Part shown: piece by piece, positions 20,863-32,827 of the stretch
How the letters are laid out: every line of letters begins with the position of its first letter
How positions within the stretch are numbered: the stretch's first letter is position 1
Source: Homarus americanus
Taxonomy: Eukaryota > Arthropoda > Malacostraca > Decapoda > Nephropidae
Direction: 5' to 3'
Assembly: GCF_018991925.1 (NCBI RefSeq)
Contig: NW_024722158.1
Location: forward strand, 1,649,673-1,713,672
Length of the DNA: 64,000 bases
The notes under the pieces: model-generated
Databases searched by the model: none
Told to the model about the DNA's origin: nothing
What the model saw: the letters and a program-made list of their open reading frames with translations, nothing else
Position numbers and translations under genes: made by a program

Positions 20863-21681
20863 CAGTGGTCCCTCGGTTAACGAACTCAATCCGTTCCAGC
20901 AGGTTGTTCGTTAACCGAAAAGTTCGTAAACCGAAACCATTGTTTCAATGGGTTTTTGGGTAATTGGTTCCAGCTCACCGAAAATTGCCTAAATTCAACA
21001 AAAAGGGTAGAAAAGTACACTTTCTTTGAGGTGTGTATGTAGAAGGCTCCTGGATGATGATGATGATGATGGGAATTAGAATGGGGGTGGAGGAGAAGGG
21101 AGAAGAGAAGGCATTGGGGTGGAAGAGAAGTCACCCCATGGCGCCATTTCACCCATAAAATTTTAGTTCTCTTGGTGTAATTCAAGATTATTTTCTTTAA
21201 ATCAACACTGCATTGTATTATATATTGTCAATATGTAAAATAAATTTCAAAATGATCAATAATTTGCTTGGAAACACAGAAAAAAAAGAGTTTAGTTGAA
21301 GAGAGTCTCAAGCAAGATGTTACCTCCACTGAAAACAGAGAGAGACTAACGCCTGTTTGGTGTGTTGAGAGGCTGGATGGCGCGCATAAAACTAGTTTCA
21401 TTACCTTCAATTATGTTCAATAATTGTTAAAATGACTAAAAAAATTATTATTAAACTTTTAAAATTATTGAATAGTATAAACTTCTTGATATTTGCTAAA
21501 ATGGTAAGGAATTTAAGCCCTAGAACCGATTACTGTATTGGCGGACTAAGAATACAGATGGTGGACCGCCAAATGCAAGTGAAAACATGTTCAGGTCGGC
21601 TCTAAAGAAACTCGTTAATTGAAGGTAACTCATTAACCGAAATCTCGTAAACCAAGGCGCTCCTTAACCGAGGGACCACTG
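20863..21681. mobile_element. Tigger deletion derivative (MITE), copy N1
   Basis: 819 bp with terminal inverted repeats CAGTGGTCCCTCGGTTAACG and TA on both sides (20861-20862 and 21682-21683). Both end regions match the 2.6-kb Tigger at 50941-53525, with the transposase removed. Sister copies lie at 38117-38937 and 55477-56323. Frames inside are non-functional leftovers. Confidence 0.9.
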
Positions 21682-21884
21682 TATCTCATAACCCCACAAT
21701 ATATGAAAAGAAATGAAAGACTTGTAAACTATAAGCAGAGAATAATCAGAATTACTTATATAAGAATATAAGCAAGAATATAAGGTATATATAGATAAAG
21801 AATTGAAGAATAATAACAGAAAAGAATATCTGGATGGTAAAATATGAAGTAAAGCAACTTAGCCCACTACAAATGGTGACAGCT

Positions 21885-22110
21885 CCGCCCATTACAGTGA
21901 CAGGTACGGATGACGATTTCATGCCATTAATCACCTCACACTGCTTGCGGTCATGTAGAAAGTCTTCTATCCACGCCAGGACATTTCCCCGAATTACGTA
22001 CCCTTCCGGTTTGATTTTCAGCCTTTCATGGGGTACACTTTTATTTTACTTTTATCCTCTTCGCCACTCATCAGCTCGTTAGCCGCGTGGGCGATCGATC
22101 ACTTCTCTGA
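21885..22110 (-). mobile_element. LINE fragments: reverse-transcriptase piece plus a 3'-end piece
   Basis: 21885-22040 matches the part of the neighbouring LINE following RT motif A (VINGMKSSSVPVTV on the minus strand). 22045-22110 is a second copy of that LINE family's extreme 3' coding end (DRS, RLTS words). The pieces lie just downstream of, and in the same direction as, the main LINE copy. Confidence 0.7.
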
Positions 22111-25100
22111 TTACTTTTCCTTTTCATTTATCCTCTTCACCAAATGATCGGCTCGCTAGCCGCCCGGGCGATCGGTCACGTCTCTCACACACTGTTGGCA
22201 AGTACTCGGCATGCACCGGCTCCTGAATGCACCTGACCGAGCTCCAGTGCTGGTCAAGTCTTGTCTTGAAAGAGCTCGTACTCGGTGCCGTCACAACACT
22301 CTCTGGTAGATTGTTCCAAGAGTTTACAACCCTCACTCCGAAAAAGTTTGCCCTCACAGTTTTCTGGATTTGTGCCTTCTTGAATCTTGAGCTGTGACCC
22401 CTTGTGGAGCGAGCGTCCGCTAGCTCCAAGTAAGGACACTCGACTGAGTAGTGCCCCCTGAGATGCTTATACACCTCAACTAGGTCCCCCCTTGCCAGTT
22501 TGTATTATAAGCTAGGCAAGTTCAGGCGCTCCAATCTCTCAGGGTAGCTGAGGTGCCGAAGTGCAGGCACCAGTCTGGTGGCCCTCCTTTGAACATTTTG
22601 AACCAACTGACAGTCCCTAGCATATCTCTGGGACCAGACAGGGTGACAGTACTCCAGATGGGGGAAGCATTTCACTCTTGAAGATCGTTACGAGGGATGG
22701 GCCATTTAGATATCTGAACGACCTTCTTATAAGACCCAATAATTTATTTGCCTGGTTTACCTTCTTCTCACAATGGGCCGAGAACTTCAGCTCATTGCCA
22801 ACATACACACCTAGGTCCTTCTCAAATTCAGTCTCAACTAGTGCAGTTTCTTCATCCCGTTTGGACATATGGTACACCTCCTTACCGTTGGTATGCCCCA
22901 GGTGCATCCTCTTACACTTCGTGACATTGAATCTCAGCAGCCATTCCTTCGACCATTCCTGGAGCCCACAGAGGTCCTTCTGCAGCTCTTCACAGTCAGC
23001 TTGGTTCTTAATTTCCCGAAATAACTTAGCGTCATCGGCAAACATTTGTATGGAGGAGTGTACAACGTCAGGCATGTCATTTGTGAAACAAACAAACAAC
23101 AGTGGGCCCAATGCTCTGTCCTGTGGTACCCCACTTGTGACAGATACGGATGACGATTTCGTATCATTAATCACCACACACTGCTTACGGTCATGTAGAA
23201 AGTCTTCTATCCATGCAAGGACGTTTCTCCTTCCAGTTTGATTTTCACCCTTTCAGGGGGTACGCTGTCGAAAGCCTTGGCAAAATCTAGATAAATATTG
23301 TCGATATTACCACCCCGTTCCAAAATATGGGTCCAAATAGCCAATATGTACCTTGAGCAATTGTGTTAAGCAGGAGTGACCCGGCATAAAACTGTGTTGG
23401 CAATCCTTTACAAGATTGTTTCGTATTAGATGTTCCATTGCGGCATCTCTGATAATACTCTCAAGTACCTTATATATTATGCTGGTCAGGCTCACTGGTC
23501 TATAGTTGTTCGTGGAGTGCCGATCGCCCTTCTTGACGATAGGACTCACATAAGCCACTTTCCATTCACTGGGGACCATTTGTTCATCCAGGCATTTACA
23601 AAACATGATCTTCAGGGGCTCTGCAAGCCCGTTGCACAACTCTCTTAGCACTCTAGGATGCACCATGTCAGGGCCGGGACTCTTATGGACCTTTAGCCTG
23701 GATAGTTTATTTCTAATACCCTCTTCTGTGAACACAATGTGGGTCAGTGCTGTGTCGAACCGTCTGTCCTCAAACGCAGGAAGGTTATTTGCATCCTCTC
23801 TTGTGAACACCGAGGAAAAGAAGCTGTTCAATGCCTCGGCTTTATCCTGGTCAGAATCTGCGTAACTACCATCCACCGGCCTCAGGTCTGATACTCCTAC
23901 TCGCGTTTTCAATTTCGACTTTGCATAGCGGTAAAACTCCTTTGGGTTTGACTTGACCTCGCTTGCAACCAGCCTCTGGAACTCCTTTTCAGCCCTTCTC
24001 ACTCTGTCTTTGCTTGGTTCCTGGATCTGGCATACATCCTCCTGTCTTGCTCATCGTTTGACCCAACCCACGTCTTGAATTTCTGGGTTTTCTTCTTAAT
24101 TTTGTCGACCGCCACATGGTTCATGTGTAGGGATCCCCTCGTATTCCTAGAAGCACTGGGTTTGGTCTTGGGTATATATTTATCGATCAAATGGGTCACT
24201 TTACTAGTTATGGTATTCAGCGTAGTGTCTGCGTTCTTGTACCTTAATGAGTCAGGCCAGTTGATACCCCTCATCTCTTCCCTCATCCCATTGTAATTTC
24301 CCTTGTAATATTTGCACCTTGGCCTGACCTTATCCTGAACTAGATAACAGTTAAGTCTGAATGACAAACTATATGGTGACTGGTGCCAACTGGGGCAAGG
24401 TATTGGAGTTTGGCCACCATACCCTTCTCGTTTGTTATGATGAGGTCAAGTGGCTTGGGTGTTTGCTCCCCTCTGTAATGTGTCGGGTCTCTAACATGTT
24501 GGAACAGAAAATAATCTCTCAGAGTTTCTACAAAAAGAGTAGCAGGGTTATTCAAGTCATTCGGGGTGGACTCGTTTCTCCAGTCGATGTCGCCATAGTT
24601 AAAGTCCCCCATGATAAGGAGGTGGCTTGGGTTGAGCATATCCGCATTGTTTATTAGGGTTCTTAAGTTCTTTTGATTTAGTGGGCCACAGTTTGGGGAT
24701 CTGTAGATACACCCGACAATAAGTAAGTCCCTTCCCTTTAATTTAATTTTACACCACTTGGACTCTTCAAAAACATCCTCTCCCTGTACCCTCGCCTGGC
24801 TGGCTCTAAGGTCTTGCCTAGCATAGATAACCACACCCTCTTGCAAGTTTCTTGAGAAAGGTTCGTAAATGAGTCATATCCATCAATACTGAACTCACAT
24901 TCCTCTGGGTCTATTCTCCTGTTCTTGTACAACATTTCTACAACTCCCACAATATCTGGTTGGTGTACCTTCAGTAGTGTTTCAAACTCCTCTCTCTCAT
25001 CAAGAAACGTGTCAGTATTAGTGTACATGACATTCAAGCCAGAATTTGTTCTCGATAACGTCTCTGCTCTTAGTAGTAACCCAGCTCCCCCCCTCATTCT

Positions 25101-25283
25101 CAGAAGCTGCAGCATTTGCGAAGTACACTGTATTTTGCAGGGTGTGGTTAGAAATGTCATTGCTTACACGGCGCTCTCCTCCTGTCCGGTAGGCGGAGCT
25201 GGTGTCACCTCCCGGGTGGGGGTTAGAGCGGGTGGAGGGGGTGCTGCTGCCCCCTGGCCCTGTGTTGGCTCACTTGCTTCCAC
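22111..25283 (-). mobile_element. CR1/L2-group LINE, degenerate (family C)
   Basis: On the minus strand, the order is endonuclease, linker, reverse transcriptase, then a conserved C-terminus, giving a typical ORF2 layout of about 3 kb. The 5' part (ORF1) is missing, and the element abuts LTR D at 25284. The 3' end is GAAGAGGATAAA-like. Confidence 0.85.
22124..25160 (-). pseudogene. LINE ORF2: APE-type endonuclease and reverse transcriptase, broken
   Basis: In order on the minus strand: endonuclease N-terminus with LNVMYTNTDTFLDEREEFE and QPDIVGVVE (to ~24846); endonuclease core with IYRSPNC, IMGDFNYGDIDW, LDLIITN (24846-24340); linker (24367-23999); RT fingers with SPGPDMVHPRVL and VKKGDRHSTNNYRPVSLTS (24002-23307); palm with the YLDFAKAFD motif A, PLLFVCFTNDMP and the catalytic FADDAK (23177-22617); C-terminus with NSWNNLPESVV (22474-22124). 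Frames change between blocks and several stops interrupt, so no active protein is possible. The family normally cuts target DNA and reverse-transcribes its RNA in place. Orientation opposes the host gene at 34-54 kb. Confidence 0.85.
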
Positions 25284-25549
25284 TGTGGGGTACGGGATGT
25301 TTGAGGTTCACACTCAGGATGGGATGGAGAAAGGAAACTCACAATGTGCTCTCTGTATACATGTTGTATTGGATGTACAATGCAGCTTGGTGCTGGGAAG
25401 GCAGCATGGTTACAAGCGTGATGTAGAGAGAGCTGGTTGGTGAGGGTGCTCAGAGGAGGACAGCTTGTGGGTCGCCATGCTCGCCGGCGGGAGCGAGGGC
25501 CGCCAGGCAGCGGCGGAGGAGGTGGTGTTGCTTGCTGCGGCTGTAGCTA
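25284..25549 (-). mobile_element. LTR family D, partial copy
   Basis: Starts with TGTGGGGTACGGG, the complement of the LTR D 3' end. It runs through the GCCATGCTCGCCGGCGGGAG core, then stops and is followed by part of another LTR D copy. Confidence 0.75.
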
Positions 25550-27737
25550 GAAGAAAAGAGTTGGTTGGTGAGGATGCTCAGAGGAGGACAGCTTGTGGTA
25601 TACTGCCAGATCTGGGGCCACTAAATCTAAGGGGATAACTTAACTCTAATCTTAATGTCTAAGGGTCGCTGCCACCAGACCCCCTCTGGACAGCATGTAG
25701 CTCGTTAGGTAGCGGGCAGAGCGGACTAGGCATTGGGTTAGGTTTTCCATTGATCAGATCGATAAGGGTAAAGAAGGGTGAAACCATAACATGTCTTCAT
25801 TGATTTATTTCTTATAAAACACACTGGTAAAAAAAACATACATGAACTGGCCTTCCTCAGAAGAACAACGGAATTTTGGTTACCCAACTGGGCCCCAGAC
25901 TCCTACATTACTGGCGGGTCATCCACCCACTTATTGCATAACAATCGGTGAACGCCGTATCTCGGTCGTTCCTTCTTACAATATCCCTTAACACATCAGA
26001 CTGTTCCACTGGTGTGGATTGTAGCACCGTCGGTTATCATACATAGTAGCACCATCTCAACACACCTGTTACACTCCATACCTGCAAGTATGTGACTCCT
26101 TGTGACTTTTAGGTATACACAACGGGCACCTCGTTCGCACACCGCCCTCGGTGGGTAAAGACGAGGGCTTCACCTAGAGACATACCAGCACTATTTCTAC
26201 GCCTGGTATTATAGGTCGCTCCAAGTGACGACCGCAGTTTCTCACGGTCTCCTTAGTTGTGACTATTCATGTGGAGTGGTGCGCTGGGAATCCACCGGTT
26301 CATAGTGGACTGGTATAGTGGGGAGTAATTCCCCACCTGGTGTGGCGCTCAAGGAGACAATGGCGGCCGGGCGGCAAGATACCCCAACCACGTGGCACCT
26401 GTGGTGACGGCAGAACGGGAAAGACTAAGCAATAATGCCTGACGGGCGGTTATCCCATCCCTTAACACATCCCTATCACACTTATATATCCGGCAAAGCT
26501 TTAAACTGTAGTAACTGTTATTTATCAACCTTAATTGTAGGGCGGGATATAGCCCGCTAGGACACTGACCTGTGGTGACGGCAGAACGGGAAAGACTAAG
26601 GCCGGCTTCCCGCCGCTTCTCGTCACATAGGCCTACAGTTTCCAATCCTCAATTTACATTTTTGTTTCTTATGGTTCTCCCCTGAACACTTTACGGTATA
26701 TTGTCACTCATTTCTTATAAACACATATATTAATCCTAACTTATACACTAAGGTCAGGTCTTGGTTTGCTAGTGCTTGGTTAAATGCCTGGGATTTTAAT
26801 ATCAACGGGCATCTGAGGCGGGTACATGACGCGCCTTGAAACAAAAGCCGAATGATCATGGCGGGGGTGTATCAACTTCACTTAAAAACTGTAATGAGGG
26901 ATCCTCCTCTCACACAGTGCACTATTTGAACACAGACCTCAGATTCTCTGATCACTGTACCTGTCGTGGGTATATGTCACGTGAGGCTACGAGGTGTATT
27001 AAATTCATACCGACGCATACAAGATATTTCCTTTCCAGTATAGTTTCTAGATCACTGTCAACACCTCACATAGTTCTGATACATTTATCCCTTTTTCCAG
27101 ATCATTGTTCTCATGTATTTTCATATGATATCTGTTGGAGTTAGGTTCGCTACACGCTCACAGACGTAAATAGTATGACCTTCAAACCCTGATCCACACT
27201 TAGTCTTACAGTACACTAGTCCGGCTCAACTGGACTTTAACATTCATCTTATGCCTACCCTGAGTGATCCTTAATGCTATGAATACATACACTTAATATG
27301 ATATAATTATACCTGGGTACAATACCACACATGGTCTAGGAACCTTGAGTAGGTGAGTTGTCCTTTCTCAATGTTTCCCGTTTTCTGGGGTTCTACAAGC
27401 GCTGTGCATTTGAATGTTATGTAGCGTAATATGAATTAGATGGGATTTTTAGGGATGACAATGATGTGCGCAGTACAGTGGGTCGCCATGCTCGCCGGCG
27501 GGAGCGAGGACCGCCAGGCAGGCGGAGGAGGAGGTGTTGCTGTCTGGTTGGTGTAGGTAGAAAGAGAGGGGTCACCACGAGGTCAGGTCTTTTATAGCGG
27601 AGGTAGGCGTGGGTAGATAGTTGACCCCCGTTCCGTGGGCGGCGCTGGTTGACCTAGACCACGAGGCATACACTGAGGGATTCGCGGGATCGGCTACTCA
27701 GCGACAAACAGCGTTTGTAGGGGAGAAATCCACTACA
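25550..27737 (-). mobile_element. LTR family D, split by an insertion
   Basis: The outer pieces 25550-25598 and 27482-27737 read as one LTR D in minus orientation, ending in TCCACTACA at 27737. Between them is candidate LTR E (25599-27477), with GTGG duplicated at both joints. Confidence 0.75.
25599..27477 (-). mobile_element. Candidate LTR family E (1.88 kb), inserted into LTR D
   Basis: On the minus strand it begins TGTACTGC and ends GCAGTATA, imperfect inverted ends of LTR type. It is flanked by the 4-bp duplication GTGG (25595-25598 and 27478-27481). An AATAAA (complement near 25800) lies about 200 bp from its 3' end. A 33-bp direct repeat with TGGTGACGGCAGAACGGG occurs at 26397-26429 and 26568-26600. 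A second copy of its 3' part fills 63381-64000. No protein domain was seen, so whether it is a long solo LTR or a deleted element is open. Confidence 0.6.
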
Positions 27738-27740
27738 CCA

Positions 27741-28369
27741 CTACCCTCCCCCTGAGTATAACCCATGTACAGTACACCCGTCCCCGTTCTTCCTCGACTC
27801 CTCCCTCTTCTGCTTCAAGTCCAGCAGGAGCTTCTTGTGCTGTTCCCTCTGTATTACCGGGCGGTCTGGGTGAATGAATATATCCCGAAATGCCTCGATC
27901 CTTGCTAAGTTTTTTGCCTGCCGAATAACATGCCATTTCTCTTCCCCGCTCGCCAGTGTGATTCTGAGGGGACGAGGCTTATCCCCCTGCTTTTGTCCTA
28001 GCCTCCTCACATCCTGAGGAGTTGATGGAATTTTCAGAACCGCTGTACAAATTTTTTTAAACAGCATCTTATCGTGTGTTACCTTACTCACAGTTCCCTC
28101 CACCTGGCTCTCTGGGACTCCAAAAAGTATTACATTGTTCCTGGCTGGAGACGTTCCTGGTGTTCCTCCTCTCCTCTAACAGTAGGTCCGTTAATTTTCA
28201 TTTCTTCGACACACTTCTTCAAAGTCCCTAGCTGTTGTAGAACCTGTACTGATCCTGTATTACTCCCCGCCCCCTCCCGTGGCCCTCCTAATACGTCAGC
28301 ATAACTCCTCTTAGCAAGTTCAGCCACTTGGACTAAATGATTGACTCCTGTAGTTAAAAAATTACTCAC
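27741..28369 (-). pseudogene. LINE ORF1 fragment with RRM-like domain
   Basis: The minus-strand product has an N-terminal linker (KRSYADVLGG), a short coiled-coil-like stretch (VLQQLGTLKKCVEEMK), then NNVILFGVPES and IPSTPQDVRRLGQK, PRPLRITL, FIHPDRPVIQREQH and LLLDLKQKREE. This is the RRM-type RNA-binding ORF1 protein found in many animal LINEs. A frameshift lies near 28130-28165. Only ORF1 is present; its 3' side ends on LTR D. It is an RNA chaperone-like protein in intact elements. Confidence 0.7.
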
Positions 28370-28493
28370 ATGTTCTCTCTAAACATACCTCACTTAGCAA
28401 GTGGCACTGTGGCAGACGAAATACTTCTTGGTAGTTTCGGCGACAAATTCGACAATTACTGTCAGTCTGTCACCCTCCTCAGTGGAAATACAG

Positions 28494-28905
28494 AGTGGTA
28501 AGGTTCATAATGTTCCATATCAGGATAGGTTAAAGAAACTTAACTTGCATTCCCTAGAAAGACGAAGAGTGCGGGGAGATATGATAGAAGTATTTAGGTG
28601 GGTGAAAGGAATCAATAAAGGGGATATAGATAAAGTTCTTATAATATCCGAGCAGGATAGGACTCGGAGCAACGGATTCAAGTTGGATAAGTTTAGGTTT
28701 AGGAGGGAGATAGGAAGGAACTGGTTCACAAATAGGGTGGTGGACGAGTGGAACAAGCTTAGCAACTTTGTAGTAAGTGCTGGAACTCTGGAAAGTTTTA
28801 AAAGGAGGCTAGATAGATTCATGGATGATAGAGAGTGGTAGTAACTCTCGACAGGAGCTGCCATGCACAGGCCAACCGGCCTATTGCAGACTCCTTATTT
28901 TCTTA
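28494..28905 (+). mobile_element. CR1-like LINE, 5'-truncated 3' end (family A)
   Basis: Encodes the RT C-terminus (LKKLNLHSLERRRVRGDMIE, NRVVDEWNKLSNFV) ending in a stop at 28841, then a short 3' UTR and a TTCTTAT-type tail. It is the same family as 932-1158. Its tail directly meets the oppositely oriented tail of the next element. Confidence 0.85.
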
Positions 28906-28974
28906 TAAGAACATAAGAACATAAGAATGGAGGAAACTGCAGCGGGCCTATTGGCCCATACTGGGCAGTTCCGT

Positions 28975-31931
28975 TTACACCCAACCCCTATTGCTCATAT
29001 GAGCATCCAACCTATGTTTGAAGCAATTCAGCGAATTCGAGTTAATGATGATATTTGGTAACTTGTTCCATTCATCAACTACTCTGTTTCCAAACCAGTG
29101 TTTACCTATTTCACGCCTAAATCTAAATTTGTCTAATTTAAAACCATTGTTACGAGTTCGCTCCTGGTTGGATAATTTGAGTACCTTTGTAATGTCCCCT
29201 TTGTTTAGCCCTGTCTTCCACTTATACACCTCTATCAGGTCGCCCCTCGCTCTACGTCTCTCGAGGGAGTGCAAATTAAGATGCTTTAACCTGTCTCTAT
29301 ACTCAAGGTTCCTAATGCCCGGGATTAGTCTTGTCATTCTCCTCTGAATTCTTTCCAAGGATTCTATATCCATTCTGTAATACGGTGACCAGAACTGAAC
29401 TGCGTAATCCAGGTGTGGTCTCACAAGAGCAAGATACAGTTTTAGGATGACCTCGCTAGTCTTGTAACTAACACTCCTTTGTATGAACCCAAGTACTTTA
29501 TTGCCTTGTTACAAGCAAAAACACATTGTTTACTTGGCTTAAGGTTCCTACTTATCATTACTCCTAAATCTCTCTCGCAGTCGGATTTCTCTATGGCATC
29601 GTTGTTCATCTGGTATCTGGTTTCCCTGTTTACATCTCCTATACTGAGTACTTTACATTTGTCGACATTGAATTTCATCTGCCATTTTTCAGACCATTGG
29701 AAAAATTTGTTTAGATCTTCCTGTAGTTTTGCCGAGTCCTCGTCAGATTTGATAACACGTCCTATTTTAGTGTCATCAGCAAATTTACTTATGTTGCTGT
29801 CTATGCCGATATTCATGTCGCTTATGTATATAATAAACAATAATGGTCCAAGTACTGAGCCTTGGGGGAACTCCACTTGTGACGTGTTGCTCCAATGGGA
29901 CTTAGTGCCGTTAATGCTCACCTTCCGCTGTTTCCGTCCTGTAACCACGCCTCTAATCCATTTAAGGATGTCAAATTTTGATGCCATGAGCTTACCTTTC
30001 TAATTAGTCTTTCGTGGGGACTCTGTCGGCTTTGCTAAAGTCGAGATATACCACACTCATAATCACAGTTCCTCGTCCACTGATTCGAAAATCCGATGAA
30101 AAGAATGTTAGATTAAGTTAGGCAAGAACGTCCGCTTGGTGAAGCTGATGCTAACCATTGATCAACTCGGTGCTTTCTCCAGGTGATTTCTTCAATAGAA
30201 TTTGAAATGATTGCTTCCAGTAATTTGCCTACAATTGATGTTAGACTGATTGGACGGTAGTTAGAGGATAGTGATCTATCCCCCTTCTTGAAAATCGGTA
30301 TTACATTCGCTATCCTCCAGGATTCTGGTACTACACCCGTTTTTACACCTGTTTTTAAGGACATGTTAAACAACTTTGCTAAGGGCATACTAAGCTCTTC
30401 CTTACATTCCTTTAATACTCTGGCAAATATCTCATCGGGACCAGGTGACTTATTAGGCTTTAGTTTGTCTATTTGCTTACTAACATCGTTTCTAGTCACT
30501 ACTATCTCACTTAATTTGTTTTCTTCACTATCTCTGAATAGAGTCGGTGCCTCGGGTATCATGTTTAAATTTTCGGTGGTGAAAACTGTTGAAAAATATT
30601 TATTTAAATTATTGCTCATTTCTCCATCGTTATCAGTGAGCTCGCCGGAGTCTGACCGTATTGGTCCAATCTTTTCTCGTGTTTTAGTTTGATACATTTG
30701 GTAGAATCCTTTGGGGTTTGTCTTCGCCTCCCTTGCTACCCTTACCTCATTATTCCTCTTTGCTTTCCTTATCTCGGTTTTAACTCTACTCGCCAATACC
30801 CTATAATAGTCCCGGAGGTGAATTTCGCCACGATTTATCCTTCTACCTATAGCCTTCTTTTGGCCAATGATGTTCTTTAAATAATTATTTATCCATTTAG
30901 GGTCATTGTTGACTGATCTGAGTTTTTTGTATGGTATGTTCTGCCTTTGTGCATTAAGTAACTCACTATTTAAATTGTCGTGGAACTCGGCAATCTCAGA
31001 TCTTGTTATCAGGTCGGTGTCATCTGTCAGGTTCACAGCCAAGCGCGACACCCCCCTCTCTCAGCTGCCTCTTTAAACTGTCAAAGTTTGCCCTTCTGAA
31101 ATCTGGTACTTTAGTGGAATTTTCCTTACGTCTGCCCTGAAAATCTAACTGGAATCGAATTTCTTTGTGATCGCTGTTTGCAAGTTCGTTCCCTACCTCG
31201 ACATTGCTAATGAGGTTTTCTCTGTTCGTCAGAACTAAATCCAGTATATTATTACCCCGTGTGGGTTCGGTTATATGTTGACTTAGGAAACAGTCCTGGA
31301 TCGTCTCGAGAAAATCCTCTGATTCTGAGTTACCTGTAAGGACAGTCCAATCTATTTGGCCAAGGTTAAAGTCGCCTACTATACAGACTTTGTTGTGTAT
31401 GGAAGCCCTGCGCATTTCATCCCAATTAAGTCGCTCATTGACGCTATCAAGATTGGGGGGTCTATATATTACCCCTGTGATTAATTTTTCCTGACCGTCG
31501 CTTAATTCTATCCAAATTGTTTCTGTATTCCTCTCAGTTTTTATTTCCTTATTTATTTCACACTTCAGATTATCCCTAACATAGATTGCTACTCCGCCTC
31601 CTTTCCTGGTCTGCCTATCGGTATGGAACAGTTTGTAACCCGCAATTTGGTATTCGACTGGTAATTCACGTGTGTCTAGGTTGATCCATGTTTCAGTGAA
31701 TGCAATTATATCGATTTCTTCGGTACATACCAAGGCCTTAATATCATCCATTTTGTTTCTCATACTTCTACTGTTCGCGTAGTATACATTTAAGTTAGTC
31801 GTGTTCTGAGTCCTTCCCTTACCGCGTTTAGTTTTAAACTCCCTGTCTAATTTAGTTTTGTCATCATTCCTAACACTATTTCCCTGTAATCTTTCGCCTT
31901 GTTTACCCGCTCCCACTGCAGTCTCCTCCAC
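28975..31931 (-). pseudogene. CR1 ORF2: endonuclease and reverse transcriptase, broken
   Basis: The endonuclease (31931-31020) shows VYYANSRSMRNK, TETWIN, RKGGGVAIYV, VGDFNLGQIDW, ILDLVLTN and NSDHKEI. The RT follows with KSPGPDEIFARVL and KKGDRSLSSNYRPISLTS (31051-30113), a decayed motif A block (YLDFSKA then a missing Phe and a stop, ~30110-29990), QGSVLGPLLFIIYISDM with catalytic FADDTK (29987-29442), and a C-terminus with NRVVDEWNKLP (29424-28975). At least two frame changes and in-frame stops make it inactive. When intact, the enzyme nicks target DNA and primes reverse transcription. Confidence 0.87.
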
Positions 31932-31951
31932 CCCCGTGCCCCTATGTTCTC

Positions 31952-32827
31952 TTAGCAGTTTAAAGACTTCGATATCTTTTGAACTGCCCCCTCTAGAGCC
32001 CCAGCCAGGGTTGCTACTCCATCCCTAGACAGGTGCACCCCATCCCTAGCATAAAGGTCCCTTCTGCCATAGAAGTTGTCCCAGTTGTCAATGAATGGGA
32101 CTGATATTGACTTGCAATATCTGTCAAGACGGTCGTTAACACCAACTGCCCTTGACAACCATTCACTGCCAACTCTCCTTCTAGGCAGGACACCGCATAT
32201 GATAGGGATCCCTCCCTTTGTCCTAATACGATCTATGGCTGCCTTGAACTTATCAAGAAGTTCCTCGCTCCTACACCGGCCAATATCATTGCCTCCTGCA
32301 CTGAGGCAGATAATGGGTTTGTTCCCATTACCAGACAAGATATTGTCCATCCTGTCAACTATATCCCCCACCCCAGCTCCTGGCAAACACACCCTCATCC
32401 TATTTTTGTTTTTACCACAAAAGGCCCTGTCCATGTACCTTACCTGTGAGTCACCAACAATTAAAGTTTTTATACCTTCCTTGTCATCCCTGCCCCTGAC
32501 TGTACTAACGTCCAATTCGTCTATCAAGGGACTGAACGGGTTGGTACACTTAGCTGTTGTTGTCGTTGTTGTCGTATCCTTCGAGTGCTTCTTTACCACC
32601 AGCTTGGTCCTGCCACTACTCACGACTTTCCACTCGTTTGATTTTTCGTCAGACACTGGCATTACTCGTCCAGCCTCTCCTTTTAACTTCGCCAGCTCTT
32701 TCCTTAATTTCACGTTCTCCAACGTGGCCCTCTCAATTTCTAACTTGGCCCTCGCCAATTCTTCAGTGGACCACTCCAGTTTGGTCAACAAACTCTCATA
32801 CCCAAGACCGCACCTATCACTGGCCAT
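31952..32827 (-). CDS. CR1 ORF1 with SGNH/GDSL esterase domain (291 aa, open)
   Basis: Residues ~15-50 form a charged, coiled-coil-like stretch (LEWSTEELARAKLEIERATL). A T/K-rich linker follows, with a TTTTTTT run. The C-terminal half is an SGNH hydrolase: block I IVGDSQVRYMD with the nucleophile Ser, block III SAGGNDIGR, and block V with ARDGVHLS carrying the Asp-x-x-His pair. Esterase-containing ORF1 proteins are established for CR1-like elements, where the domain is thought to act in membrane or RNP handling. All catalytic residues are kept and no stop occurs, although ORF2 of the same copy is broken. ATG at 32827 is the first in the frame and lies 20 bp before the next ORF's region in the usual order. 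Confidence 0.85.
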   Translation of the reverse strand: MASDRCGLGYESLLTKLEWSTEELARAKLEIERATLENVKLRKELAKLKGEAGRVMPVSDEKSNEWKVVSSGRTKLVVKKHSKDTTTTTTTAKCTNPFSPLIDELDVSTVRGRDDKEGIKTLIVGDSQVRYMDRAFCGKNKNRMRVCLPGAGVGDIVDRMDNILSGNGNKPIICLSAGGNDIGRCRSEELLDKFKAAIDRIRTKGGIPIICGVLPRRRVGSEWLSRAVGVNDRLDRYCKSISVPFIDNWDNFYGRRDLYARDGVHLSRDGVATLAGALEGAVQKISKSLNC

